From Corylus avellana (taxonomy: Eukaryota; Streptophyta; Magnoliopsida; Fagales; Betulaceae), in NCBI RefSeq assembly GCF_901000735.1, contig NC_081541.1, positions 41,447,021 to 41,511,020 on the forward strand: a DNA stretch of 64,000 nucleotides, in the 5' to 3' direction. This document shows, piece after piece, positions 1 through 12,030 of the stretch. The position numbers and the translations under genes are program-made. The first letter of the stretch is position 1, and every line of letters starts with the position of its first letter. Below the pieces are notes generated by a model, which searched no databases, was not told the origin of the DNA, and saw only the letters and a list, made by a program, of their open reading frames with translations.

Positions 1-1200
1 ATAAAGTCCTACCTAAGATCAACAATGTCACAAGAGAGATTAAATGGATTAGCCATATTATCAATTGAAAAAAATGATGTTAGAAAATCTTGAATAAAAA
101 AAACTTAATCAGTAATTTTGCATCCCAAAAAGCGAAAAGACTGATTTTTAAATAATAATATTAAAATAAATATTATTTAAATATTTTATTTTTACTTACA
201 AAAAAAAAAAAAAAAAGGCCCAATTTCAGGGTTTCACCTAAGGCCCCAAAGTATATTGAACCGGCCCTGAGTGGACGCTAATAAGGTTGCCCCTAATGAT
301 TCAATTTCTTATAGTGAAAATACCATACATCCAATTATCTACTTTTTATTTTATTTTTTATCTATATCATTTAATTTTATTTTTTTTTAAGGATTGTATT
401 TCTTCTAAATATATTATTTTTCAACTTTTGGGAAAAAAGAGATGTAGAGAGAAATAGTATGGAAAAAATTTGGGAAAAAAGAGATGTAAAGAGATAAATA
501 TTATATTAATGGGATGGATGTATGAACAGTTCTTGTTACATGTAGCGGTGCACTGTTCACAAATGCAAAAAAAATAAAAAATAAAAAATAATTTGTATTT
601 GAGATGCATAGTCCAATGTATAGAGTTTTTGTAGTATTTTGCTTATCTATTTTAGATAAAAATAAGAAATGGCTAAGCCATTGTGTGTGCTCTTAGAGCA
701 TTCACAATGGAGGAGCCAATTTTTTATGCAAAATAGCTCATCAAAACTCACTTTATTTAGTTTAACTAATGAATTTTTAAAAGACCTTATATCCGATTAG
801 CTAGATTTTTATCTATATCATTTAAATATTTTTTTTACTCTTAATTGAAAAAGTTTTGGGAAAAGTTATTGAGAAAAATTGGGAAACGTTTTAAGAAAAA
901 GAGAAAACTAAGTGAGAGAAATAATAAAAAATAAAATAATTCATTTGAAAAGTGCTGATTCATTTAAATTTTTTTTTTTTTAATCAAATATCAATTTTGC
1001 ATTTTTTAAGATAATCCAATGTAAGAATTTTTTATAAATCTAATTAACTATTTTAAATAAAAGTAATATTTTACTCTATGCACTTACTATGCCCATTTGG
1101 CCAAAGGCAGCTTGCCCCATATCCCACACCTCCATCACCATATACACACCGCCTGTAAATGGTATCTCACTTTCTCGGTTCTGCACTAGATTTTAAGTTT
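1..1200. repeat. AT-rich flank with two abutting Tourist-like MITE remnants
   Basis: No gene is seen here. One MITE ends with tgtgtgctc at 684-692 and the next begins gagcattcacaatgg at 696. They are head to head and share a single TTA at 693-695. The sequences GAGCATTCACAATGG and its complement (CCATTGTGTGTGCTC) are the usual terminal sequence of PIF/Harbinger-derived Tourist MITEs, which duplicate TTA. The outer ends (about 340 and about 1080) are too decayed to place. The first 290 bases contain a phrase (ggccccaaa...ggccctgag) that looks like old transposon sequence. Confidence 0.5.
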
Positions 1201-1800
1201 TTAAGATGTCAATTCTCTATCTTTTTGTTAGAAAAGATAATGACGAATTAGCTGAGAAATCTGTTAAAATAACTCAAACCCACCTGGTTTTTTTTCCCTT
1301 TTTTTTAAAAAAATTAATTTTTAGTGTTAATTTCTTTTTAAATATTTTATTTTATTTTATTAAGAGTATTTTCTTTATAATTGGGGTGGACATTGATTAC
1401 TTATGGTAGTTTAGGGTGACATTATAAGGTATATTGTCAATTATGTGATAGTTTCATTCTAAGGGTGAAAAGACAGTTGCGATTATTGATTTGTGATTAA
1501 AATCGCTAACCGTTAAGCATTTAACCGCATCTAGCTAACCATTTCTTTACTTACCGCTTTTTTTGGGCCGATTTTGAAAACTAAATTTTTTAATTTTTGC
1601 TTGCCCCAGCTACTGGCTCGTGAAAGCTATTAAGCGAGCTAAAAAGGCTCAACTCGACACCCAACACAAAATTTTTAATAAAATTTAAACTTTAAGCAAC
1701 TCAAAACGGATCAACAAGCTAGCTTAAGCATGGCCGTTGGCCTAGCTCAGCTAGTTCAATACAATAAGGAAGCTTGGATTTATAGTGAAAGCATGTTGCA

Positions 1801-2500
1801 TCCTTTTATAGAAAAGGAAGCTTGAAAGCGGGGTTTCTCCAAGAATCGACTTCTTCTTCACTTTCTGATCCCCACTCGATCCCAGCCCCTCCCTGTCCAA
1901 ACTCCACCCGTTTGAATCTGGGTCACAACTCTTTCCTTCATCAAACTAACACTCTCATTTTTGGGAATCAGAGGGCAAGACCTCCAAAAGCAGCCACAGT
2001 TTCAACCGAAGAACACTCCAATCTCGACGGGTCACTCTGAATTGGCTTCTTGGTGTGTTCCTCTTCTTGCTTTTGCTTAGCAGTTTTCAATCTTCTGTAC
2101 GTAGAGTAAGGGAAAACGAAGAGAAAGGTGGTGAAGAAGAAGACCAAGAAGCAAAAGTAGAACCTTACTTCGTGTATTTGTGAGTGATTGTCCATGAGAA
2201 ACAGAAAACTATGCTCAAAATTTGAGATAAATGACACTTCCATTTAATCCTGCTTCCACATCAAATCATATGAGTCCTCTGTTTTATGGTTCTGAATTCT
2301 GATGTGAGATCACTTCCATTTCCCAGGTTGAATAGTCCAAGAGTTTCCAGTGAAACTGTTTCTGGGTATGATCTCCAAAACTCCAACCCCAGATGAATGC
2401 TCTTGGACTTGGATTTTCGTCTGGCATTTTGTCTAATGATGGTGTTGATCATGATTACCGAAATGGGTTTAATCTTGCTAAGTAAATCCAAGATGGGTTT
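1801..2500 (+). pseudogene. Degenerate coding-like fragment, unrecognised
   Basis: The plus strand shows several adjacent stretches with a protein-like composition that change frame. One open stretch (1822-2037) is rich in Ser, Pro and Asn and contains FLHQTNTLIFGNQRARPPKA, which has a plastid-transit-peptide flavour. At 2239-2297 a frame reads PFNPASTSNHMSPLFYGSEF then stops. A shifted frame from 2300 reads SLPFPRLNSPRVSSETVSGY and ends at a TGA near 2395, followed by NALGLGFSSGILSNDGVDHD. This looks like a frame-shifted relic of one Ser/Asn-rich protein. I cannot name the family. It could also be chance in a locally GC-richer patch. Confidence 0.25.
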
Positions 2501-4640
2501 AATATATATATAAAAAGCGGTCAGCAGTTTTACTGACTGCTTTAAAAGCGGTTAATAAAAATTGCATTTTCACCTGGTAAACTTTTTCCAAATATTTATT
2601 TAACTTGAGATTTTTTTAGAAGCTCTAGTAAATTACTTTTATGTTGATTATATGGTTTGAAGAAATAAAAAATTATGAGTGATTATTTCCGCTGCATGAG
2701 TTGTATTTCTTTGTAGTCATGCTACATAGAAAATCAAGATATAATGATTATAATCTGTTTTCGACTTGCCTACAAAGCCGAAGCATCACAGTAATGACTG
2801 TAAATTGTAGAGAGAGATCATTTAGTTACTGGGGCAAACCGTAGGGATTGACAAGTTTATTTTGAAATTATAGGGATTTATTGGTTACCAGGTCAAACCA
2901 CATAGACCAATTTAACATTTTTCTATTAAATATAATATTACATTTAATTATTGATTCATATATAACATAGTTTTGAGTAATAATAAGATGTATTTGCATG
3001 TGCTATACTATATGCAAAAGTACATTACTTTTAGGTGTCAATAGACCAGCCAACCGGTAACTCTAAAATCTCTAAACATAAAATAAGATCAATGAATTTC
3101 ATATAAAATTAACTCTCAAATGACATAATTTAGGGTCCAAAATGGTCCAACTTAAAAGATATAAAACATAACGACATCAAATAAGGTAGTACAATATTCC
3201 TAATATACATTATTCCACAAATCAAAACAATATTATTTGAAACAATGATTAATTAAGGACAACTATAGCAAGTCTTGCTCTTGCACCTTCCTAAGAAGCC
3301 TCCAAATGAATCTGTAATCAAAGCATACGTTTTGTGTAAAGTGCACCTTAGTAAATAAAGTGAGTAGTAATTAAAGAACATGGAAAAACATTTAAGTAAG
3401 TACAAATGTTAATTAATTCGAGAAAAATTATGCTTAATACACAACTGATGAGCCAAAAAATATAAAAGCTTATTATTCTTTTTGTACGACCATGCATGGC
3501 TACTGAATTTCCAAAGCCATCAAGTAATCATAAAATCACCTATATTCATATTAACCATTATAACTGTAATATGATGCTTCTTTATCTAGTAGCATATATT
3601 TAAGAAAAGGTTTTCTATGTTGAAGCCAAAATTGTTTTAGGATGTTGCATTATATCATGATTAGCATAGCAAGATATGTGACCTTCAATTCATTTATTTT
3701 TAACAAGAAAACTAATATTTCATTTTAATTAATATGCAACCACAAATTAAGGGGTTTAATGACAATTATTAAAACGAAAAAATCTAAATTATAAATAGAG
3801 TATACAACAAACAGATAAATTGTTATACCCAAAGAACCAATGTTTATGTGTAATGATTTTTTATTGATCAAGGGTAAGATGAAATAGCGGTTGTTGGAAG
3901 ATGTAGAAATAAAATGAATTTTGTAACACGTCCTTTATGAATATGTCAACTAGAAACAAAAGGATTACAATTTTTGAAAAAAAAATTATGGTATGGGTAT
4001 TTTGTTATACTTATGTTATAAAAAATTAGTTGAGTACTAAAGAAGTGACTTCTATGACCATAATTTATATCCTGCAATTCAATTTACAAATTCATATACA
4101 AGGTGATTTAAAATATTCACGATTTCTATCATTGGAATTCACTAACATGAGATCTTATTACTTCAAATTTAATTTAAATTATTATTTTTAGTAAGTAGTT
4201 GGCAATCTATATATATATTTTTCGTTTTTTTGGTATGTAGAAAGAAATTCTGACAGTCAATATATGGTTATGATAATGATAAAAATTTTGTTTGATATTA
4301 CTTTATGTATTGATGTTACTTACGAAATGTTGCATACTTGCATATATAAGTTAGAAAAATGGTTAAAAATGAACTTTTATTACGTGTTGAGATTTATGAA
4401 GAAGAAACAATGTTCAAAATTTTGTAATGATGAATATAAATAATCCACAATGAATATTATTTTGATGTCCAAGAAATACATAAAAGTTGAAAAGTCTTAT
4501 TTGTAGGTACAAGTCGTAATATGGTTTCCATCTTTGTATTGTAAGCAATTAAATTGATTACCAAAAAATGGCTGGAGAGAGAGAGAGAAAGAGAGAGATG
4601 GAATCGTTAAGAAATCTTTATCATACCTTACGCTAGGGAT
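2500..4640. other. AT-rich intergenic sequence, nothing recognised
   Basis: About 2.1 kb with no reading frame of note, no tRNA-like structure and no clear terminal repeats. It contains short AT microsatellites (near 2504 and 4210) and a GA run at 4577-4598. Confidence 0.5.
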
Positions 4641-4647
4641 TCTGCGT

Positions 4648-5091
4648 TTAAACGCCATTTGAGTGCTTCTTGGATGGATTGCCATTCAGTGACAAGTAAC
4701 AGGATTCAACGTTACTCCTCTCATACCTCAAGCAATAGTATAAGGCCTTTAAAGATTCATCAACCATGCTTGGGCCATGTTTGTGCAAGCAATGTACAAA
4801 ACCATCAAGAATACAAAAACCATATTGATATCTCTCTTGCCATGTTGTTTCACAACCTCTAATTACATCTACAACACATGTATGCATCATTCCTTGAACT
4901 TCATCAAGTTCAAAGGAGTGAGGATCAATGATGGATAGTGGAGAGATACCTAAAGTGGCAAGGGCAAGATTCTTAGTTTGAACTTTATCGAGTTTAGAGA
5001 AATGCAGAAGCTGGATGGGAGGTGAAGAGGGAGGAAAAGAAATACGTGCAAGATTGTTTGCTTGCACTTTCAGGAGAATGAAGATAAGCAA
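4648..5091 (-). CDS. Hypothetical ORF or gene fragment, 147 aa
   Basis: This is an uninterrupted minus-strand frame, longer than most chance frames in this AT-rich window. The second half reads like folded alpha-helical protein: MMHTCVVDVIRGCETTWQER around residues 67-86 and then a Cys/His/Tyr-rich segment with LHKHGPSMVDESLKALYYCL. HEAT/ARM-like helical repeats have this look, but I do not recognise the family. No promoter, splice sites or partner exons were identified. It may be one exon of a larger gene or a captured exon. Confidence that it is coding is low. Confidence 0.25.
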   Translation of the reverse strand: MLIFILLKVQANNLARISFPPSSPPIQLLHFSKLDKVQTKNLALATLGISPLSIIDPHSFELDEVQGMMHTCVVDVIRGCETTWQERYQYGFCILDGFVHCLHKHGPSMVDESLKALYYCLRYERSNVESCYLSLNGNPSKKHSNGV

Positions 5092-6340
5092 CTCATCATC
5101 ATTATCATAAGTTTTCTAATACATTTGCAAGCCATATATTTTCTTCTAGTACTTTACAAACTTTTTATTCTCATGTACAATTAAAACAATGATTAAGGCT
5201 TAGCCCTAATATATTTTACAAAATTTATTTATTCTTAAAGTAATTTGATTCAAATAAGTGTTTTTAATAGTTTTGACTCTTGGAACAATGGTAGATTTTT
5301 AGTTCAGTGACTTTTGGGTTAAGTAACAGCTTTTTGTTAGGATTGCAATGTTTTGAAATAGTTTTTGTATTAACCTATATTGATTTTTGACAAAACATGT
5401 GTATAAGTAAGACTGTAGCTAGTTTCAAAAGGACAAGTAAAGGGGATGATCCCTGAGTCATAATATATTATGGGGGTAATTATGTTTTTCCCCATCTGAG
5501 TTAACTTTTTTGACTGATGAAATGGGAGTTTTGGTCACAAAATGGTAATTTGATGGGTCGGGCAATAAGATTGTCAGTTTATGGAGGCAAAGTGACAATG
5601 CGTTGTAGTAGATGCGAAGAAAAGATAATTACCCCTATATTATGTGAAGACACCCATACAAAGAGTGTAATGTCCTGGCTTATAAAACAAGCTGAAAGCG
5701 GAAAATATCTTGATTTTTCACATGATGCTACTAGATATTGTTAGTTCTTAGGATTGGCTAATTCGGTGTTAAAAAAGACAATTCAATGTCTATGTATGTA
5801 TGTATGGATGGATCAATTGATTGATGGATAATGTATGTATTTGAAACATACTTATATAAACTCAAGATTGGATTGTTTAAGATTATAAAAAAGGTTACAG
5901 GAAATATATATTATATAATAAACATAGTCCAATTCATTATACAAAATCATATATGGCTTATGACTGCAGATTTAATTGTTATAAATTTTCAATACAAGAA
6001 AAAAAGCTATAAATTTATAAATAAAATTATTTTATTTAATTAATTCAAATGACACAATCTTAATAAAAAGTAAATAAGTAATGATCAATATGGATTTAAG
6101 AAAAAAAATCTAAACAATGACGATATTTACTTTATATGAAAAATGAATAAGTTAATCAAGCAATTTCTAAAGAAGCTTAATTTTGTTCAAAAAATAAATA
6201 AATTATTTTTAAATATATAAATTTGCTCGATTATAATTAAGTTCAAATTCGGCTTAAACTAAAAATAAAATTAAATCAATCAAACTTTAACATTTAATAT
6301 TTGACTTAGATTACAATCTCAGTCATATTAAAGTACACAC
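5092..6340. other. AT-rich intergenic sequence downstream of gene A
   Basis: No supported gene. A 75-codon open frame at 5517-5744 has a CxxC pair but no recognisable domain and no splice context, so it is not called. The part from about 6040 carries simple AT-rich sequence leading into the 3' flank shared by DUF247 genes A, E and F. Confidence 0.4.
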
Positions 6341-6538
6341 TCTCCACTCAAAAACAAAAAACAAAAACAAAAGTACACACTCTCCACTTATGTTGAAACA
6401 ATATGTAACACACAAAATGAAAATAATTGGTAAAACCTCGAAAGATGGTGAGGAAATCAAAACTTACAAGCCAAATCGGACTAAAAATTAAAGTTTAGAT
6501 GCAATTCAACAGACACAAATTAATCCCAGATGGATGCT

Positions 6539-8044
6539 TCATTTCTTAAAGATAAAAGGCCGAAGGAAACCCCAGAATTGGTAGAGCATGATAACAAGTG
6601 CAACTGTTGTTGCAGTGCCTCTCCAAAAATTACAGTAAAACTCACTTTTCATGGTTGCCATGATGCGGTTCCAATGGTTCTCACTGTACTTATTAATATC
6701 TGTACCTAGATCGGAGTAACATGATTGATCTACAACAATCTCAAGGCAAAGTTTGTTAATTGCATCCGCCACTGCTTGATTGCTACCTATATTGTTAACA
6801 ATCACCTTTTTCTGAACCAGCAAATCCACATCTTTCTCAGTGTCGATTAGATAGTCCAGTAGCGCAACATAACTGCAGATGTAAGTTTTAGACGGATAAT
6901 GACATTGCTCCAAGGCAATAAGGTTTCGAAAAAAAGCTTCAGTAGTGTTGTCAATCACAATGGGTGGGAATTCCAAGATACACTGCATACGCTCTAACCT
7001 TGGAAATGGCTTGTTCAAGAATGGTAACCAAGACAAGAGCCATGACAAATTGAAGCACGGACAACCTCCCAAGTTAGAGTACATTGTTATCTCAAGTAAG
7101 TGTCTATTTTGAACTGCATTGAATTTGAGTCCAGCGTCATCAAGCTTTGTTGCACAAATTCGACTATCCAAATCTCCTTTATGTTTCATAGTCAGGCTTG
7201 GTCCTGAGCATAACACATGTCTTATCAAATCTGTGAAGTGTTTGACTTCCTCGATGTTGAACTCGTTTGGCAGCTGCTTATCAGCAAGATTACTATAGTA
7301 AACAGAAAAGTAATTGATGGAAAGCTCCAAAAAAGTAACCTTTTTGTTCTTGCCTCCTTTCTGTGCTCTGTGATAGTCGGGACCGGCGAACATATATAAT
7401 TTCTCAAGAACAAAAAAAGGAAGTTGATTCTCAAGTAATATCAAGTCAAGTCGTATACCATTTGCTAGCCATGGTTTGTTTACTATGTAATCACTCTCAT
7501 CATTTTCATCATTTTCACCATTTTCCGGCCGCCATGGTTTGGTCCTCCGGAAGAGCTCAATTATAAAGATGGCATCCAACAGAATCATTTTCGCAAAATT
7601 ATTATTACTTTTGAGTCCACAGTCTTCTGCATAGCAATGACGGATTTTTTCTTCGTCGTCTTGAATGATCTTTAGAAGATCCTCGTGGCTCTTCCCGGTT
7701 CGATCTAAGAAAGCCTTCAAATATCTCAGTTTATGCATTTTCTTTTCCGTGTACCTCAATTCTTTTCCGCGGTGATGAAAGGGGCCTATTGAGACTAGCT
7801 TAGGGGTGTAAGCTTCTATATTTACCTCGCGCAGTTTATTGGGAACCCGGTAGATACAGCATTCCGACCACTCCGCAGGTGGCAACTCTGCTAGAATGTT
7901 AATGTTAATGTCAAATAATTCATTGCATTCAGGCTGCTCCGCAGGTGGCCGCTCTACTGGAATGTTAATGGCAAATAAGTCCTCGCATTCAACTTCTTTT
8001 CCAATGGAAATTATGGAATCACTATTATTATCCATCTTTTCCAT
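6539..8044 (-). CDS. DUF247 (UPF0481, At3g47200-like) protein, gene A, 501 aa
   Basis: Intact single-exon CDS of the plant-specific DUF247 family, whose biochemical function is unknown; members are typically membrane-anchored at the C-terminus. Family blocks in order: CCIYRVP (about residue 62), AYTPKLVSIGPFHH, FAKMILLDAIFIIELF, DLILLENQLPFFVLEKLY, KHFTDLIRHVL, ATKLDDAGLKF, FFRNLIALEQCHYP, and a hydrophobic C-terminal segment (about 475-497) after FWRGTATT. An extra Cys/Trp-rich stretch (CPCFNLSWLLSWLPF, about 320-350) separates LLEI from the LEFPP block. The start is the ATG at 8044, 17 bases after a CACTAG splice acceptor. The N-terminus carries an internal tandem duplication of the acidic leader (two PPAE..(P/S)EC copies, roughly residues 20-61), absent in the paralogues. 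Expression is inferred to come from the leader exon near 10484. Confidence 0.93.
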   Translation of the reverse strand: MEKMDNNSDSIISIGKEVECEDLFAINIPVERPPAEQPECNELFDININILAELPPAEWSECCIYRVPNKLREVNIEAYTPKLVSIGPFHHRGKELRYTEKKMHKLRYLKAFLDRTGKSHEDLLKIIQDDEEKIRHCYAEDCGLKSNNNFAKMILLDAIFIIELFRRTKPWRPENGENDENDESDYIVNKPWLANGIRLDLILLENQLPFFVLEKLYMFAGPDYHRAQKGGKNKKVTFLELSINYFSVYYSNLADKQLPNEFNIEEVKHFTDLIRHVLCSGPSLTMKHKGDLDSRICATKLDDAGLKFNAVQNRHLLEITMYSNLGGCPCFNLSWLLSWLPFLNKPFPRLERMQCILEFPPIVIDNTTEAFFRNLIALEQCHYPSKTYICSYVALLDYLIDTEKDVDLLVQKKVIVNNIGSNQAVADAINKLCLEIVVDQSCYSDLGTDINKYSENHWNRIMATMKSEFYCNFWRGTATTVALVIMLYQFWGFLRPFIFKK

Positions 8045-8061
8045 CCCTCAAGTTTGTTTCC

Positions 8062-10483
8062 CTAGTGAAAAATAAGCAACATTCAGTGGCAAATAATAGA
8101 ATATCCAATCAGCTGCTGATCGCTTATTTGAAGCCCATATACTTCATATTTCTTAATTATTAAAAAACAGAAGTTGACTATAGAGCAATTTTAGCAATAC
8201 AATTGGAGATGTGAAAATTCAACCCAACTAGATTAATATTATAACAATATGTAATAACTATTTATCTTTGTAGCAAAGTTTTCCTGTGTATATATGGATG
8301 TGTGGTTGTTGATGTAGCTTAAGCAATTGTAAGCGTTTCAGCTTGGTTTGTCTTGCTAGAGTGAGATTGTAATTCTTTGTGTGGAATGAAATTGATATTC
8401 ACTAAAAAATAAAAATAAAATAATAAAATAAAATATTCCTTAGTTTTCCAACAAGCTGGCTCTTGTATAGGTAGGGTAGCTAACAAAATTACATGTCAAT
8501 TCCATTCATAGTGTTGAAATTAATGAATAAATTATTTAGTATATATTTGTAAGTGTAAAAAGGTAAAGTCCTGCATTAGAAAGATGTATGAAGTGTGAAT
8601 GATTAATATAACATTGTTGGGCTCAAACTCATATACTTTAATCTTTGGGTTGTGTGGTGTCGCAACATACTATATTATGGGCTTACTAAAAAGACTCTCC
8701 AAAGTATCAATCTACTTAACATAAATAAAGATTAAGGCCAATATTTTATATATATATATATTTTACCAAATGGTGGAAGAACATTTAAATCTAAAAAATT
8801 CTCAGCACCCATGATGGATGAAACAAAGACTTCCATGCTTGAATGGTGGATACCAGCAGGCTATGAAGGCCAATACTAAAAATACATATTTCTAGATTTA
8901 ATTTTTAAAAAGAATTAGGTGTTACATTAGTACATTGCCGTTTAATACAATTATTATAACTATAATAAAATATATTTGCTGTTCATATGTCTAGTCATGT
9001 TGTCTACAATGTCTACCAAACATGTCCATAAAGGTATCTAATTATCTTTATCTATAATGCATGAGCCTACAAGTATATCCCGCTCAACTTTCTGACACAG
9101 CACTAGCAGCAGATACCCTATAGCCTATTCTCTTCCTTATATTTAGGAAAAATTTCAAAAAAATCACAAAAACTCACCCACGTCAGTTTTCCTAAATTTA
9201 ACCAATACCCTTGAGTAGCTATAATATTTCTCAATGTGTAAGGAACCAAAAGTGGTTGCATATACATTACTTTCATATAAACATTTCTCTTTCTTCTCTC
9301 ATCTTTCGTCTTTTTGTCTTTCATTGAGGATTGTGTTGGAATTTTGTAAAAAATGTGAGGGTAGGTAGGAAACTTATATTTTGTAAAGAAATAATATTTT
9401 AATGGTATAGAGAAATGTAAGGAAAGCTATTCTGAAATATATTTTAATAAGGAAACAAAAAGTAGTTTTATTCCCTAAACTTAAGGAAAATCAAAGGAAA
9501 ACTGCTCTTAGTGCTCTTAGTAGGCAAATAATTAATATCTACTTCACCAACCCATTTACATAGAAATACAAATCTTATAAAACGACTCGTTTTAGGATTT
9601 AATCTCAAAACGATTTCGTTTCGTCTAGGGAAATGCCCATCTAAAAAATCTCATCTAAAAATTGGATTAAGCCCATCTAAAAATTGGATTAAGCCAATCT
9701 AAAAAAGATTATATAAAACTTATTAAGCCCATCTAAAAAAGATCATATAAAACTTATTAAGAAAAAGGCCTAGATAAATTAAAATATAAAAATAAATGTA
9801 AAGCAGATATCACCGGCGGTAATTAGTACAAAGAAAACCGGACCGTGTGCCCTTCTGGGAGGATTTTGCCCTCCCAAGAAGAGTGGAGTTGCTAAATTCG
9901 CCCTTCGTAGAATGCGGATGCAAAATAAGGTTAGTCTCCGCCCATATAGTACTAATGCGGCTTACACCCTTACTATCCTTCTTACTTACTTGGTTGATCG
10001 TACTACTAATTGCGATTAGAAAATATAGAAAATTCTATTTTTCAAGAATTTTTTTTTTGTCACTTGTAACTCCTTTTAATTTTTTTGCCTTTAATTAGTT
10101 TTCCATTTATTTCTTTTAATTAAGTAACACTTTCGTATCCATAGAAAGAAGGATCCATGGATCATGCAGGTTGCATTACTTATTGAAAATAAATTACGAT
10201 GGCCGGATGCTCAACTTACTCAATAAAACATTAATTAGATTAAAAAAAAAAATTTAACTCATGAAACTTTGATTTTTCATAAATGCATGCAATATGTATG
10301 GACTAAATCGTTCAAATTAAAAGTGTAGGACTAAATTGACACCTACATCAAACCCTATAGCTATAGGTAATATTTGTATTTGTCCCTAAAAATAATATTC
10401 AGTAAAATTTCTGATCAATAACAAAATAAAGTACCTACAAAAATAATAATAATAATAATAAGAAAATAAAGTGAGGAAAGAAC
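8062..10483 (-). other. Predicted 5'UTR intron of gene A
   Basis: The minus-strand donor reads CCCAG|GTTCTT at 10484/10483 and the acceptor reads CACTAG|GGAAAC at 8062/8061, giving a 2422-base intron upstream of the start codon. The same donor and acceptor sequences recur at the other DUF247 genes of the array. The intron contains transposon debris, including a repeat at about 9195-9470 that has an inverted copy at 16195-16440, and a stretch at 9570-9780 related to 41640-41790. No cDNA evidence is available here. Confidence 0.6.
9195..9470 (+). repeat. Dispersed repeat, inverted copy at 16195-16440
   Basis: The stretch from gtagctataatatttctcaa to the poly-A-rich end near 9470 matches the reverse complement of 16195-16440 (for example aaccaaaagtggttgcatat against the accacttttggttctctaca region). 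Insertions of a few bases separate the copies. No terminal repeat or coding capacity was identified, so the element class is unknown. Confidence 0.55.
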
Positions 10484-10672
10484 CTGGGAATTTTGCTTTA
10501 AAGAATGCTTGGATCGGAGCACCTCTTAAATGCCACGCTGATAGCAAATCTTAGTTTCTGATCACTATAATTTTCCCCTCTCACTTCCGGTGCGCTCATA
10601 TTTATATAATTCTCTCTCTCTCTCAAAAGTGACATGCACAAAACACGTTATGCTTTCAATATCGTCATTCTC
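10484..10672 (-). promoter_or_regulatory. Promoter and leader exon block of gene A
   Basis: Read on the minus strand: the conserved 37-bp element (10636-10672, with GACGATATTGAAAGCAT and an ACGTG core), a GA repeat, a TATA box (TATATAAATA, 10599-10608), then about 90-115 bases of leader ending in the splice donor CCCAG|GTTCTT at 10484. The same order recurs upstream of B, D, E and F. The transcription start is inferred to lie about 25-35 bases after the TATA box. Confidence 0.6.
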
Positions 10673-10809
10673 ACAAAATAAAAATAAAATTCCAAGCAAG
10701 AATTTAATATTTCTTCTTTTGCGTAGAAGCTACCATTGGTTTCCAGCAGTAAAAATTAGGGTTTATGAAAGATTTATAAAAAATACATATATATTAAATT
10801 AGTAAATAA

Positions 10810-11006
10810 TATTATATATGCTCCTCATCACTTTTTATCTATTTCAATTCTGTCAAAACAAATCGTTTGATCTTTTTCAAAAAGAAAATTAGGACTATCA
10901 TATTGCCTTCTCGAAAATTGGCATGAAGTTGCTAGAGATTTGAATTATTATCATAATATCACACAAACCGTAATAAATAGAATAATATCTTAATTTAGGA
11001 TGGGCT

Positions 11007-11037
<31 letters not shown>

Positions 11038-12030
11038 TCAACTTGGTTGATCTCAAAATTTAGGCTAAAATGTATGAAAACAACTCCAATTTTGACGTCA
11101 TGATTCTCATAATCCTCCTTTTTTTTCAATGTCATTCCTTGGAATATTTAGGATTGGGTAAACATAGCCCTTAATTCCCTTAATACAATCATCAACACAT
11201 GTATATGTAAGACTCAGTTTCAATCAATTTGGGCATGAAAAATAATTTTACATAAGCATTTCTTTGAAGCGTCTTCATCTTTCAAAAACCAACTAGTAAT
11301 CTTATCTTGGCTATTTGGTAAAATTTTCACCTATTGCTAAAAGGTGATTTCATGCCTCTAATGAGGATGACTTCGTTTGGAGGTAATAAGAAGTACATAT
11401 ATATCACATTGTGCTTTTGCAGAAAAGAGAAAGACAGAAAAGTGAAAGAGGAAAAAAGGGAAAAGAAAGAAGAAGTATGACATAAGCTTTGTTTGGCTTT
11501 GATAATGCTTTTCTTTAATTAGTTTCACTATGTTCCTTTTAGGCTTGTAGCAATATCTTGTTCCAAAAAGAAACAACCAATACTTATCAAACGTATATGA
11601 GTCTTGCTAATTAGGGAACACAGACTACTATAAGGATTCTTCACGGGTCAGAAGAGAGGCGAATCGAATAATTAGCTCGTAGGCTAGCAAAGAAAGTGCT
11701 TTATTCTCTTAATGGACGAACACGTTCATAATTAAGGAGAAAGCCTCTTCTTGTATATATTCTTAACATTGTAACTGCTGAGCAAATTAAAGTATACATG
11801 AGCTTGCAATTCAAATACACACAAAAATCTTATTTACTGACTTTCCATCTTCACCGTTTTGAAACAAAGATATATATATATTAGCGATTTTCGTATTTAA
11901 TTGGGTTACACAATGCATGTTTCGATACTTTTTGTTTTCCATGCAAGCTTCTACCAACCAAAAGAAAAAAGTCTAGGGGTAGCAAACCTTATTGTCCCAC
12001 GCATAAGACATTAGAACCTATTTTAAGCTG
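10810..12030. repeat. Far-upstream part of duplicon A
   Basis: This stretch is shared with 22200-23096, 28034-28770, 36240-37450, 42760-43697, 54180-54520 and partly 15734-16190. Landmarks are the gatgacttcgtttggaggta block (near 11366) and a segment at 11942-12030 that recurs at 43610-43697. A minus-strand frame at 11358-11576 (FLFGTRYCYKP...) is present but loses its frame in other copies, so it is not called as a gene. Confidence 0.7.

Noticed and set aside
5517..5744. 75-codon plus-strand frame with CSRCEE
   Set aside because: No domain, no splice or promoter context, and length expected by chance.
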